This document shows positions 11,526-23,989 of a stretch of DNA of 64,000 nucleotides, in pieces. The stretch covers positions 86,322,147 through 86,386,146 of the forward strand of contig JARJIL010000004.1 of NCBI GenBank assembly GCA_038502395.1. The letters run 5' to 3'. A program made the translations under genes and the position numbers. Position 1 is the first letter of the stretch; the number at the start of each line of letters is the position of its first letter. The DNA is from Dittrichia graveolens. Its lineage: Eukaryota; Streptophyta; Magnoliopsida; Asterales; Asteraceae. The notes beneath the pieces were generated by a model. The model was not told the origin of the DNA and did not search any database. It saw nothing but the letters and a program-made list of their open reading frames with translations.

Positions 11526-12139
11526 CATAACACAAACACATATGTATACATACATATATGTATATAATGATTACCTATATTAACCAAACAATATCGATAG
11601 TAATGATAATACTAGGTAATGCTCATTGCATTCCTTTACTATTTGCCATTCTAATTTACTCTATTTAACCGAGCGTCCCCTTAGTTTTTTATAGGAAATT
11701 TATATTTCCTTTTATTATATTTTCTTACTTTATCCTTTTACTCATTAGATGATAATATGTGAAATCCACTAATTTTCTTTATGCATCTTCTTTATTGATT
11801 TGACACTTGTATCAATATTATAAGTAGAATGATAATTATGAATATAAAATAGGAAGATATAGAACATTTTTTTAAAAATAAAACCACAAACACACCTAAT
11901 ATACACTTATTTTCACCACTAGATTTGAACTCTCAACCTAATCAAGTTATGGTAGATTCGAAAACATTGACCGAGGGTAGCCACAAATTTGACCGAGGGC
12001 ATCGTAACAAAATTTTCAAATATTTTCATTACATGCAATAAGTTCACTAATCCAAAATAAAGAACTAAAAGTACATTATAATAAAATAAAATGATTAAGT
12101 GCTAATTATTTAATTGTCTTGGTAATTTCAAAAATCCGT
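11526..12139. other. No gene recognised
   Basis: AT-rich sequence with short TATATG repeats at its start. Nothing supportable was found. Confidence 0.4.
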
Positions 12140-12400
12140 ATCAAACTGGCTATATGTTGTGTAAAAAGGTTTCTGAATGAATAATATAAATGATAAAAAT
12201 TATCACTTTAACCTTCGTAATGATTTATTATATAATAAAAATGATTGTTTAATAAGACATCATTTGAAAAAAATGTATTAGGTAAAATACATGGTGCTTA
12301 ATGATTCAATATTTATTTTATGATGGAATGTTCAACACTGTTTTTCTCTTTCATTCATTATAGTTCTCATTCCGATGTGTGAAACAAACACAATAAATAC
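12140..12400. mobile_element. Degenerate copy of the 6268-6661 hAT MITE
   Basis: It shares in order AAAGGTT.CTGAAT, a TCA.TTTAACCTT block, ATGATTGTTTAA, GGTAAAA.TAC.TG and GCTTAATGATTCA with the MITE at 6268-6661. The termini are lost. Confidence 0.5.
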
Positions 12401-12469
12401 CGAACAATAAATACTTCAGTGCACATAACCCTAAATATACTTTGGTTTTGTCGATTATATTAAAGTGTG

Positions 12470-12757
12470 GATACCTCAAATGAGAATTGTTTTTCGTATG
12501 AAAGTTGCGAGAAATGTTTGTAACATCATTAGTAACTCATTAATAAGGGTATTTTGATCATTTATATATTTACCCAATCGTGAATGTGTTTGATTGGACT
12601 GTCATTAATGAGCGAGACTTGATTTTTCATAAATACTCCTCATGATAAGCCATTAATGAGCCCTCGAAAACTTTTAGCTCTTGATTAATCTTATTCAAGG
12701 GTTAAGATTGATTCTTGTAGTTCTCGTACAAAATATAGTTCTCGTTTAAACCCTCCT
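12470..12757. mobile_element. MITE of the GAGAAC/TTTTTCG TIR family
   Basis: The left end has CTCAAATGAGAATTGTTTTT and then TTGCGAGAA. The right end reads, on the minus strand, GTTTAAACGAGAAC followed by ATTTTGTACGAGAAC. These are the hallmarks of the family at 17915-18148 and 18155-20222. About 290 bp, with no coding capacity. Confidence 0.5.
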
Positions 12758-13493
12758 TTAGCATATCGTGGTATTTAAATTGTGGTGTCCTCTTCTTTCA
12801 AATTCTAAACTCCAAACCTATAAATATAGAATACAATCTATCCACCCAACACATGTGTCTTTCGTATAAACATTTTGGATAAGGAGGATTAGAGGATGCT
12901 CGGCCCTCTCCAATCAACATAATTAAGTTTCAAATTGGTGTATCATATAACGTTATGGTCCCTTTTAATCCCTCCAAAAATTAAAAACGATGACTCATTT
13001 TTCTAAACCTCTTTTATAATCACTCATTATAGTACCAATTAATTTTATATTATATTGTTGTGTGTGTCATTATTTTTATTTGTATTTTATTGAACATAAT
13101 CTTTAATCATTCTTAGAGTACAAGGAGTGAGATGGGGTGATGATTTAGGTGGTGAATGTGATACCACACCATGAAAGTATGGTAGAAGGATGCATGTGGT
13201 GTGGTAGTTGTCACTTGGTAAAACGCGATGCAATGGGCCTAAATCAAGTTTATCACTTTTTTTCTTTTTTTTCTTCGATTTTAATTAGTTAGTAGATACT
13301 TAGGGGTTTCAGATTTTGGTGTCAGATCGTGACCACTAAAGAGCTGAGTGGTGAGTTGAGCGGGGGTAGAAAAAAACTAATATGACGGTGTAGCGGGTGT
13401 GGTGGATCGTTGCCACTTCTATCACTCTAAATTAATATTTATGTGTTGTATAATACTTTCTTTTAAAATCGTTAAGTTCTGGTTCATGAAAAC
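12758..13493. other. No gene recognised; TATA-like sequence
   Basis: CCTATAAATATAG near 12819 resembles a plant TATA box, but no supportable coding region follows it. The rest is AT-rich and unassigned. Confidence 0.3.
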
Positions 13494-13740
13494 TAAGGTT
13501 GCGTTCACTTTCAGAAAAATCCTTCATTTTTTCAGAAAACTTTCTCACTTTTTCACATTTTATTTTTTCAAACTTTCATACTTTTCAAAACAACTTTTCA
13601 AAGAAAACACTTCAACCAAACATGTTTTTCATTTTTTCCTGAAAAAAGAAAGCTCCACCCCTTCATCTAAACACATTTTCTATTTTTTTCAGAAAATAAA
13701 AACTCCACAATTTTTTGAGAAATTAATCTCACAATAATTA
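13494..13740 (-). mobile_element. hAT MITE (TGCGTTCACTT family), 3' side decayed
   Basis: Starts GGTTGCGTTCACTTTCAG and carries the same ordered blocks as the element at 16834-17098 in opposite orientation: AAACAACTTTT, AAACATGTTTT, CATCTAAACACATTTTCT. The far end is degraded, with GAGAAATTAATCTCAC repeated just beyond it. T-rich, so the open frame across it is spurious. Confidence 0.55.
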
Positions 13741-15129
13741 AACTCCATTTTTCGGAAAATGAAAAGTTTTTCATACGTATTTTACGAGAAATTAATCTCA
13801 CAATAATTAATATTTATGCTATGTTACTTAAATACCATATTTCATTCATAGTAACCGGTCTTCCTCGACTAAAAATTCTTTAAAGTTAAATTTAATGCGA
13901 CTAAATAAAAAAATTAATAAATTCTTGTAACTTCACAGAAAATATATAAATGAGCTATGATAAAGCTCTTTACTTACAAGTTTAAACAAAAGCTTCACAG
14001 AACACATGCAGTGAGAACTAACCAACCGTCTTGTGGGATTATTATGTAAGTGATGATGTAAGGCTCCATGGCGAATATGTTAACATGCATGGACCACATG
14101 TTTCAAATGTTTTTGTAAAAGTGAACCCAATTTCCGTTTGGCGAACGTACGTACGTACTTGGACCAAACTATGTGTTATTAGGACTTTGCTTGTACCCAA
14201 TTATAGAAATTTAAACCCAAGATACACACACGTACTACTATGTTATCCTTGCAATACGACGATGACAAAAAATTTCTACTTGACAACATGTTTATTTTCA
14301 TGAATGTAGATGTATGGTATTCACGTAATACGGTTTCTGCTTTTGAAGAGAAGTTAGGGGCATCAAAATACACAATAACAACGAATAATTTCCATTTGAC
14401 AACGTGCATATTTTCTTTCACATTTTTCATTTCATTTATTTTATTATATTTCATATTTTCTTTTATTAATTTTTGAAATAAAATATATTTGAAAAGAATA
14501 AAGTAAGAAAATGATGTTTACTTATAAAGTAAGAAAATGATATCTACTTTAAGTGATGTGAAATGACCGACACCTTAAATATCCGTACATTCATCTATAA
14601 CACATTAACTTATTGAATCACTCTTTCATATCAGCATAATTATATTGGGTTGATGTTATTTGGGTTTATAAATTATAGTTATTCATACTTTCAAATACTT
14701 CAATTTAATTATTTGATATATGATAGAATATTTAAAATATTATTTTTAATGGAGATTGTTTGTTCGTAGGAAGAACAAGTGCAAATCTCTCGAGGTTAAC
14801 ACTAGTATAAAGGACTAGATGTATATATTTCTGTAACGATAATATGCGAATACAAAGGAATACACAATGTTACAACGACGAGGCCATGTAAACCACTCTA
14901 ACGGTCAAGTTAGGGAAGATCACGGCTCCAGGCATGAAATGCTTGGGGGGGGGGGGGGTTTGTAAAAGGTGTGTAGCTTGGGTAGGAGATGAGTTTATAG
15001 GTGAGGTCTTCCTATGAGCGAGAATCGCGAGAATGGGTGCAATATCTTATAGATTAAAGTTTAATTTTCAATGACTTGTATTTTTTAAATATTTTTTATT
15101 ATGAAGGATTTAGTTATTAAAATGACATT
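13741..15129. other. No gene recognised
   Basis: Overlapping open frames on both strands at 14031-14476 match no family I know and have AT-driven codon use. A G14 run lies at 14945-14958. Nothing else is supportable. Confidence 0.35.
14945..14958. repeat. G14 homopolymer
   Basis: Fourteen consecutive G in an otherwise AT-rich region. It could be real or a length-uncertain assembly position. Confidence 0.8.
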
Positions 15130-15245
15130 TAAAAGTCTAATTATATCGAAGAAAAATAAAAAAAAAAAGTCTAATTATATCGATGTGTTCGTGAAAAATA
15201 AATAAAAAAGTCTAATGATATCGAAGAAAAATAAATAAAACAATT
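15130..15245. repeat. Three imperfect copies of an AGTCTAATTATATCGA unit
   Basis: The phrase AAAAGTCTAATTATATCGA recurs three times, each followed by GAAAAATAAA-type sequence. The middle copy has an extra GTGTTCG segment. Confidence 0.65.
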
Positions 15246-15500
15246 GCTTTTAAGTAAAAGTAAATGAGATTTCAAAGTATCAATATCATTTCTAAAAATC
15301 AAACTTTAAAGTTAAATGTCAATATTTTTTGTCATGGGTTAACATGATATATATAATATAAAATATTTTACATAATAAAACAATTAAAAAAAGAAAACAG
15401 AAGAAAAATAATGATCTACGACCATTTAAAAATTAAAACAAGAAAATTGTATTCTACCCAAGTATCAATCGTTTTTATCTTAAAAATATAAAACCAAAAG

Positions 15501-15927
15501 AGTAATATTTATTAGGATACCCGCATTGGGCAAGCCAAACACCTTCGGGTGTCTTTAGGTTGGATACGGTTCCACCTGGAGCACCGGTAACCTACCTCTC
15601 GGGTTCCCTCTTTCTGTTTCCTACACCCAACTTCACCCGCTCATTTGTTTTTGTGAGTGTATAAGAGAGAGTAAGGAAAAAAAAAGTGATGTTGCAGCTA
15701 ATGCGACATTTATGTTAGAATTGATTTCGAAAGACCACTACTCATGGTCTTAGATGTATAGGGTGATATCTCTCTAATAGTCTTTTCTTTTTCGTGACAA
15801 ATAGAATTTACTATAAAAACTAATCATAGCATATCACATGTATTATAGGAAAAGGTTGTATGTTGAGGAGGGCCAAACACCCCTTTTCACCCACTCCCTC
15901 CACCCTAATCCAAGTAATATTTATCAG
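15501..15927. mobile_element. Unclassified insertion flanked by 15-bp repeats
   Basis: AGTAATATTTATTAG (15501-15515) and AGTAATATTTATCAG (15913-15927) flank a 397-bp GC-richer body. A long, near-identical flanking repeat looks like a target duplication of the length made by LINE/SINE-type insertion. The body lacks a terminal poly-A tail and clear tRNA-type promoter boxes, so the class is open. Confidence 0.4.
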
Positions 15928-16832
15928 AGTTTTTATATTATTTTTTAATACAATCTTTCTATTTATTATGCTACTCATAAGATCAAGACACATGTTAAAA
16001 TCAGTTAAGGATATAAGAAAAGAGAAATGGTAGATTACACGTGTCAGTTTTTATTAAATAGGAAGATGAATTAAAGTAGAAGAAAATAAGATGAATTATT
16101 CATCAAATACATAAAAAGAATCCAAAAAATTCCATAATATAATTGATCAGATGTGTAACTAGTAGCTAGGTGAATTATTGGATTATCATATTCTTAATTA
16201 GTTAATATGAGGTACCCATGATCAGATTTTAAGTGTTTTTTAAACAACGTTCTATTTTTAAATTAGTATCGGATTATCTTTTTATTAATTAATGATTAAA
16301 GATTTGTTTTGCACAGTGTAAAAAAAATCAAGACGTTACAAAAAGACACTATTATGTCACTGTCATGGATAGACTATTCAGACGGGATCGCGTTTAAAAG
16401 AAATTTGATCCTAATCTCTTCTAAGTAGTGTTGTATATTTCAACTATCTACAAAGTGGTCCTTCTCACTTGATCCCAAGATGGTCATAGTAAAACCTAAA
16501 CTTCCATGCAATTTGGCCATGCTTCACACCATTTTCACCCAATCTACATTTTAAGCCTACAAATATGAAAACACACCTTTCCTTTTGTTTCAAAACCATC
16601 ATTCCAATGGAGAAAAAGGAAATTAGCTAGTGAAAAAAAGAGTGAGAAGAATAAGGGAAGACATTTGATTTCATTCGGTGTAGAATCGGAATCAAGTATA
16701 AATTCTCAATACATACATGGAGTTGGTTCTCTTTAACAATGAAACCTTATCCACTAGCCCTTGCTTAAAATGGATTTAATCATATTAAGAAGCAAATTTT
16801 GTAGAGATTAAGTAGGGTTTTAGGGTAAATTT
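15928..16832. other. No gene recognised
   Basis: Contains a short leader-like region at 16440-16740, possibly an old LTR or UTR. I find no defined ends and no protein similarity. Confidence 0.3.
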
Positions 16833-16833
16833 T

Positions 16834-17098
16834 AGGTTGCGTTTAGCAGGAGAAAGTTTTTTCGTTTTTTGTTTTCTGTTTTTCTATAAAAAATAGTGGA
16901 GTTTTCATTTTCTGAAAAAATAGAAAACGTGTTTAGATGAAGGAGTGGAGTTTTTCTTTTTCAGAGAAAAATGGAAAACATGTTTAGTTGAGATGTTTTC
17001 TTAAAAAAGTTGTTTGAAATAGTATGAGAGTTTGCAAAAATTAAGAAGTTTGGAAAAATATAAAAAATAGAGGATTTTTCTGGAAGTGAACGCAGCCT
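16834..17098 (+). mobile_element. hAT MITE (AGGTTGCGTTT family), both ends present
   Basis: Starts AGGTTGCGTTT and ends AACGCAGCCT, inverted ends typical of hAT MITEs. The flanking 8-mers TAAATTTT and TAATATTT agree at six of eight positions, consistent with an aged 8-bp duplication. An inverted relative lies at 13494-13740. Confidence 0.6.
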
Positions 17099-17100
17099 TA

Positions 17101-17914
17101 ATATTTTTGGTTAGATTGGGTTTTAAACCATTGTTAAAAAATAAATGGGCTTTATAAGGTGGGCTTAACTTGGAGAATCATGAGGTTTGGGCTTAGAAAT
17201 TGGATACCTTGTTACTCCTAGCCTGCTATAGGGATGGATAATTTTTAAGTATTGAAAACCTTTTCTGATGTTATAATGGTAACGAGTAGATATTATCCGT
17301 GCTTTGCAGCAAGCGAAAAACTATCTCGTCTATTCTAAAATTATATTATTATTTTATTTTTATTAAATGCCTATAAACGGCTTTATAAATAATCTAAGAG
17401 GCATCAAAACTTAACCTAAACTTCTATCACTGATGTTTAGAGTAGAAAGATATTATTTTTCATATAGTTAACAAAATATCTAGGCTAATATTGTTTAATA
17501 ACAATGGCAAATTGTTTATTTAACTTCTTAAATATCTGGATGAAATGTTTGAATTTTTTTTCTTTCCATATAATTTTACACGATCGTATATTTGAAAGTA
17601 ATAATAGTAGAATGTTAAAGAATCAAAAAAGTAAATAAAAAAAAAGATTTCGCAATTTTAAACGTTAAGTTTTGAACCCTCGATTAAATTATATAATTTT
17701 TTGTTTTCATAAAATCTTATGAGATCTCGCATACTCATTTTAATACTATAAGCATGCTTTTAATAATTAATGAAAATAAAATATCAAAATACTATTAAAA
17801 TTACAAAAAATGTACACAGAAAAAGAAATGCACTTTACTTTACCATAAGCGTACTGATAAATAATGATTATAAATATCGAATACTATTAGAAATAGAAAC
17901 AATATATATAATTA
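17101..17914. other. No gene recognised
   Basis: AT-rich. A short segment near 17280-17325 vaguely recalls a Helitron 3' region but lacks CTRR and a proper hairpin. Confidence 0.35.
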
Positions 17915-18148
17915 CAGCGAAAAGTTCATTTGTGAACAATTTTTATTGCGAGAATCGCGACAACTAATTTTAGTCGTTCATTTTGGATAATGGAATTCAT
18001 GGATGAAGAGAGCGGGGTAATTGAGTGTGGTAGGGTGCATGTAAGGAATTCATGGGTAGGCAAACCAATTGAAGGAGGGGGAATTGGATGGCTAAGATTG
18101 GTTCTCGCGGTTCTCGCAATAAAAACGGTTCTCAAATGAACTCTTCAC
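17915..18148. mobile_element. MITE of the GAGAAC family, ~60-bp TIRs
   Basis: The left arm contains AAAGTTCATTTGTGAACAA and TTTTATTGCGAGAATCGCGA. The right arm read in reverse contains GAGTTCATTTGAGAACCG and TTTTATTGCGAGAACCGCGA. The arms match well over about 60 bp. Both sides are TA-rich (a pure TA tract on the right). 234 bp, no coding capacity. Confidence 0.7.
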
Positions 18149-18154
18149 TATATA

Positions 18155-20219
18155 TATATATAACAATTTAAAGAAGAACTGTTTTTCGAAGTAGAACTGC
18201 GAGAACCATTCTCAGCCAGTCATTCTATTGTTTAACCTTAAATGTCTTGTTTTAACTTCAAGGGCACTTTGGTCAAATTAAAGTCACATGCCCCCTTACC
18301 CAACAAAGGTTTACAGTGTCTCTCACCTCTTACGATTCAAAATATCCGGCGGCTACCTTACATCCTCAATCGCCACCAACAACCTCCCTATATTGAACCA
18401 TGATGGCGATGTATATTTGAAGAGTGAGTAGCTACCAAAGATATACCCACCGACCACCGTTCACCGCCGTTACGAGTACTACCAATGACTGACATTTAAT
18501 CTGTTAACTGCTAAGACGAGAGCAACAACCGCACCATCAAAATCTTCTTCCTTCACCTACTTAAAGCAATTGAAGGTCCTCCCATTGTCGATTTGGTTTA
18601 GATTTAAGATTTGGAGTATTCTCATCGCTACCCCTCTCACTGTTGTCCTCCTCCCACCACCGATCTAGCTCGGATTTGAGATTTAAAGTCTCCTCATCTC
18701 CGCCCCTTCCACCGATGCCATCCTCCCATGAGTGATTTGGTTCTTTGAGGTCAGAGGTTTCTTATTGACGGTTAGACCATGCTTTTCTAAAACTTACAAG
18801 GTTAGTTCCCTAAGTTCTAACTACAACAACCATATACACATTAAACTTCATTTTCCCTAATTCTTGTTAATCTTTTACCTGTTTGCTATTTACTGGTCTA
18901 ATTATTACAAGTTAGGATTTTTATTATGTGATTTTGTTATGTGCATAATTTTGATACAAAAACACCGATTTCAATTGCAAAACCCAATTTACGATTTCTG
19001 ATACAAAACTAATGGTGGTGCTAGCGTGGCAAATGGTTTGGCAGAGGGAAATAAAATTTTCAGATCTTCAATTGTTGATATGGTGGTTGTTGAATCGAGA
19101 AATGATAACAACTTACGAGATTAATTTCGATCTGGTGTAATTAAATATACTAGTTGGGGCAGATTTGACGAAACTTTATCTAGCTACTATGAATCAAGGT
19201 CGCCTGACGAAGCTCCGTCGACGTCCCCGACCTCCAATAACATCGTCTTCGAGAGGGAGGAAATAAGTTCCTGATATCACTTTTGTTATGCAAGCATATG
19301 ATCCAAATCTGTATCCCATTGAGATTTTAGAACTAAGTCCCTGATGTCACTTTTGTTATGCAACGTGTGCATATGCACACTTGCATCTATCTGCACATGT
19401 GTATATGCACATGTGTAGATAGATGCACGTGTGCATATGCACTGGTGCACATGTTGAGACCTGTATTAAAAAAACTTGGTAAAATCAAAACTTGGGTAAA
19501 GTTCATGATTATTGTTCTATGTGCTTAGGTGCACCTGTGCATATACGCATGTGCAAATATATAAAATCGGTTTGCTTCATGTGAAGTTTCAAATTAGTTT
19601 CTAAGAATTTCTATCTCTATTGCAAATGAGTATCAAAAATACTAATATTTTTATCCATTTGTTAGTAAAATTATTGAATTTTGGCTAAAATATCTAAATA
19701 ATTTATAAAGTAAAGTTATTTAGGTTATATATTTGTAGTTATTATTAATTTGACACTGAGTTTGATCCTACCGAATCTGAGTGTTCATATCTACATGTGC
19801 ATCTTTGCATATGTACACTGCACATATGTGTACCTATCGAGACCTGTATTGAAAAAATCTTATAATATGCACATGTGCACATGTCAAGACGTGCTGAAAA
19901 AACCCAGCAAACACGAATTTTTTTCTTCGAAAAAATATAGCAACACCAGTCTCAAATAAAAGAGCGTATTTTTCTCGTTAATTTAGTATAATTTTCTTAA
20001 TTTAACACTTTTTTGTTTGATGGATATATTAGTTTAAAAAAATTGGGGGTAATGTCAAAATGTCTAAATTACCCCTAATTAATTAAGAATAAGTTTGGTT
20101 AGTTTAAGGTAATCTATTAATAACTCTTTAATATGGACTATTCATTTTTTTTTATCAATGGTTATAATTAGTTCTCGCGATTTTTGTACGAAAAATAGTT
20201 CTAATTTGAACTCTCCCCC

Positions 20220-20222
<3 letters not shown>
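18155..20222. mobile_element. Larger TIR element of the GAGAAC family with cargo
   Basis: The left end carries AGAACTGTTTTTCG and then GCGAGAACC. The right end read in reverse carries GAGTTCAAATTAGAAC, ATTTTTCG and CGCGAGAAC, so the arms are imperfect inverted repeats. Both sides lie next to TA tracts. About 2.1 kb long. The interior includes GC-richer leader-like sequence (18330-18780) and a region of TGCACATGTGCA motifs with a 76-bp palindrome. No transposase was found, so it is non-autonomous. Confidence 0.55.
19367..19442. repeat. 76-bp near-perfect palindrome, no loop
   Basis: Two 38-bp arms (19367-19404 and 19405-19442) are reverse complements with three mismatches and no spacer. Much of it alternates purine and pyrimidine (GTGCATATGCACAC). 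It could extrude as a cruciform or give a long RNA hairpin if transcribed. Shorter TGCACATGTGCA motifs recur at 19520-19560 and 19790-19880. Confidence 0.85.

Positions 20223-20254
<32 letters not shown>
20221..20254. repeat. (TA)n(CA)n compound microsatellite
   Basis: A TA tract running directly into a CA tract, next to the end of the TIR element at 20222. Confidence 0.8.
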
Positions 20255-20256
20255 AA

Positions 20257-20783
20257 TAAAAACTAAAGCCGTAACGTTCTAATTTTTATAAACAAAGAAA
20301 AAAAGGTTTGGATCTTTGTTTAAAAAAAGAAGCAAAATATGGAGTGAGATTTGAACCCAAGAAAGTTTATAGGTAATGTGATTTACTGATCATCCCTACT
20401 TATGTATGTTGATGAATTGCCTTGCTTATTCTTTTAGGAGTGTTTGGTGTAGAGATTTCGAGACAGAGAAAGGACATTATAAACATTTCTCTTGTTTGGT
20501 TGTAGTTGAGAAAAGGAAAAGTAAAAAAAAAATTTCCATTTCTCTAATTCCAATTCTCCTTCATAAGTGAAAAAATGAAGGGAAATGAAAAAGATAACTC
20601 ACAAGAGAAACAAACTGTCACCTCCTCCGACCGGCACCTCCATCCAACCGACCGACGCATCTCCGACAGCGGCGTCAGGTTCTTCTTCTACGGTGTCGAG
20701 TTCTTCTTCTTGTTCTTCCATCGGCGGTGTCTCTTCTTCTTCCATCGGGTTCCTTCTAAATGTTTATATATATATATATATAT
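20257..20783. other. No gene recognised; TC-rich segment
   Basis: A TTC/TCC-rich stretch at 20610-20760 gives overlapping open frames that are compositional. AGGAGTGTTTGGT near 20437 could be an isolated hAT-like end. Nothing firm. Confidence 0.35.
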
Positions 20784-22088
20784 GAGAAGATAAATGCGAG
20801 AAACTTTGTTTTTGCGAGAAGTGCAAGAAACAATTTGATTTATTGATTATCTTTTGATCTAGCACTACATAATAATTATTATTTTTAATTTAAAAGGGTA
20901 AAATAGTACATAAACTTTTTCTCTATTCTCTCTTCTATTTTTTTCTCATCAATCAATTTTACCTTTTAAAATTCTTGTATGTCATTGTTCACTAGTGAAC
21001 TGTTACAAGAACTATAATTGTTATTAATTATTTTACTCTCTTGGTTGTGTTCATTGGTAAAAATGTATAACACTTAACAAGGTTTTCTTCTAACCAAATG
21101 TTCATTAAGGAGCTATTACTATTTTTGGTTATTTTTCTATGACAGTACATTTTGTTCACCAATAAACATTTATAACACTTTAAACACATTTTTTCCAAGG
21201 GTCATTCACCAACAAATATTAGGGCTAGATTTCTTTTAGTGGAGCCAATGGTTCTATTTCAAAAAAAAGCAAAGTTGATAGTTAAGTCTCCTAATGATAA
21301 ATCTCTACCACAATTATATATCTAAAAGTTAAGCCTCCTAATATTAAATCTCTACCACAATTATATATCTAAAATTCAAGCCTCCTAATGTTAAATCTCT
21401 ACCACAATTATATATATATAAAAGTTAAGCCTCCTAATTTTAAATCTCTACCACAAATGTTTTGTTAATAATAAAAAACCAAAACATATACCAAAATCCA
21501 TAAACAAGTTACAATAAAAAAAAATCTGTTAGGCATAGGAACCAATGAAGCATTATCAATAGCAAAGAATGAACAAAGAAATTCATTAGCAGTAGATAGT
21601 AGATTGGCTACCATCGGCACATCGCACAATCGAGGTTGTTTGGCGAAGTCATGGCCGATGTGATGATGTTCGTTGGTGAGAAGATCCATGCTATTGGTGT
21701 TCGTCGGTGAGAAAATCCACGCTGTTGGTATTCTTTGATGAGTAGATCGGTGATGGTGGTTGGGAATGCGTCAATGTTGTTTCTATAGTCGATTAGAGCG
21801 GTAGTTGGTGTCTTAACTCGTGAGGAAGATGAGGGTGAACGTGATGTCGGTGATGGATGTAGTCTTTCTCACTTACTGGTGAGGTCAAGAAGGCATGAAT
21901 AACCAGAGTCGTGAATTGGGATTTAAATAATTGGAGAGAGAATCTTGATTTAAATTAATGTAGGAGATTAAAAATATCCTTTTTGCCCTTATTGTTATTA
22001 TGTTAATTTCCTTGTAATTTAATTTAATTACAATAATATCATACCACATTCTTGCAATTTTTGTAAAAATCAAGTTTATCGCATAAAC

Positions 22089-22090
<2 letters not shown>
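20784..22090. mobile_element. TIR element in a TA tract
   Basis: Left end: GATAAATGCGAGAAACTTTG then TTTTTGCGAGAAGTGCAAGAA. Right end in reverse: TTTATGCGATAAACTTGATT then AAAATTGCAAGAA. The arms align over about 50 bp. TA tracts flank both sides. The left subterminal sequence also matches the element at 31121-32649 (GCGAGAAG..AA, then TTGATTATCTTTTGATCT). About 1.3 kb, no transposase. Confidence 0.6.
21281..21457. repeat. 47-49-bp tandem repeat, ~3.8 copies
   Basis: Units begin GTTAAGCCTCCTAAT and continue AAATCTCTACCACAATTATA. Starts lie at 21281, 21328, 21375 and 21424. The array lies inside the TIR element at 20784-22090. Confidence 0.85.
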
Positions 22091-22120
<30 letters not shown>

Positions 22121-22515
22121 TTTTAAAAAGAAATAGCATATGCAATTACAATCTTCACTTTTGATTAAAAATATTTATTTTTCTATATATTGCATTATTT
22201 CAAAAAAGTACAAAATATTACAATATAATGCTTTAAAAGATTTTATGCACTACGATTTAATTATTAACTTTATCCCTTATAATATTTAACTACTAGGCTT
22301 TCTTATAGTTTTAATCGTAAAGTTTAGTTTAGTGTTAGTTTTAATGGTTTGTGCATTGAAACGTAAAGAAGTAATCTTGTTTTAATATTTTATGTAACGA
22401 ACTAAATTTTGTTGATATCAATACAATAAACAATAAGAAAATTACATTTTATGTAATTTTGACCTGCAAAACAGGTAAATGCTGACGTGGAGCCAATTAC
22501 CTCATTATTTTATTC

Positions 22516-22554
<39 letters not shown>
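22091..22554. other. TA tract, dispersed repeat and ATT tract
   Basis: TA tract at 22091-22116. The segment about 22360-22430 (AACGAACTAAATTTTGTTGA) is related in inverted orientation to 29735-29815. An (ATT)n tract at 22520-22554 is the target of the next element. Confidence 0.5.
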
Positions 22555-23970
22555 GAGTTAATTACTAAAATGGTCCCTGTGGTTGTCACGAAATTTCACT
22601 TTTAGTCCTTTAACTTCAAAAATTACGAAAATATTCACCGTGGTTGTTGTTTTGTCTCACTTTTTGCCCTTTACACTAACTCTAGTTAAGTCTGACCGTT
22701 AGTCAAAGGGCATTTTAATCAATTTCCTTTATATCCTTGTTACCAAACACCCATTTTCATTATCCATTAGTTAAAAATTAATAAATATATACAAAAAACA
22801 TCACCCAACATGTTCATCATACAACCAGCACCCTATGAAACAGAACAAGATGGAATTGGATGGTACCCTAAACCAAAATCTTGTGAAACATTAGCAAAGA
22901 ATCATAACCCACAGATGGAATATAACCACAGCCAAATATACATACAAAATGAAAATTACAAATCAAAGAACCCAAGATCTGGAATCGATTTATGGTAAGG
23001 CAGTAAGTGATGAAATCCAAATCTGAATATAAATAAATGAAAAAACATATTTGAAACCATTGAAAAAAAATTATCACCTTCAAAGAACCATAAATTGAAC
23101 CACTTATTTAAACCACCAATTCATCTTCAATCACCTTCAAAGAACCCTAAATCGAAAAACAAATTTACCTGTTTTGGGGAAATTATTACCTTCAACCAGC
23201 CATGGATCTGAGCCACTGATTCGTCCTCTTTTATATCGAACTTCAGTCGACAAAATCCATCTTCAATGACCTGATTTAAACCACCAATTCATCTTCAATC
23301 GACCTCTAATCATCGACTTCAACCGGCCTTCAGATCTGAACCATTGATTCATTTTGAATCGATCATCGAATGTTGATCTGAGCAAGCCTACGAAACACTC
23401 AAATCGCTAACAGCGGTATTAACAAACCTTGAAGATGCAGATCTTGATCTCAAAAACCCTTCAAGATTGCTAGAATCTCTTAAATCCTTGGATACGAAAC
23501 CGGTTGTGATGGTGGTGCGGTGCAGTGGTGGTCCGAACATCATAATAATACATCATCAGGGGAGGGATGGTGGTGGTGCTCGTGCGATGCTGTCCAATGG
23601 TAGTGGTGGTGGTTGTCGTGCGATGGTGCTCCGGTCAGATGGTGTTTGATGGCGGGTAGGGAAAAAAGGAGTGATTGCTGTAGAGCTTAAGATAGATATG
23701 AGAGTGGGGTGTTTGTTTGGTATGGACTATGGAGGTTAGAAAAATCTTTAAAATAGAAAAAATAAACAAGTAGGATGTTTGGTAACAGGAATAGATTATA
23801 AAATGACTATACTGCCCCTCTCTTAACAGTTAAAGTTAACGTCAGTTGGTCTAAAGGACTAAAAGTGAGACAAAACGACAACCATGGTGACTATTTTCGT
23901 AATTTTTAAAGTTAAAGGATTAAAAGTGAAATTTCATGACAACCACATGGACCATTTTTGTAATTAACTC
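22555..23970. mobile_element. Mutator-like element A, non-autonomous
   Basis: Starts GAGTTAATTACTAAAATGG and ends as its complement, GTAATTAACTC, with TIRs of roughly 150 bp that include GTCCCTGTGGTTGTCA and ATTACGAAAATA. Flanks TTATTATTA and TTATTACTA (22546-22554, 23971-23979) match at eight of nine positions, fitting the 9-bp duplication of Mutator elements. The interior is GC-richer, with repeated CAATTCATCTTCAATC phrases and a TGGTGG-rich part. No transposase or identifiable captured gene. Confidence 0.75.
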
Positions 23971-23989
23971 TTATTACTATTAATTATTA

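Noticed and set aside
14031..14476. Frames of 78-91 codons on both strands
   Set aside because: No recognisable domain; AT-driven composition, and the sense and antisense frames overlap each other.
16440..16740. Possible copia-type LTR
   Set aside because: Leader-like composition only; no TG..CA ends, no target duplication and no partner.
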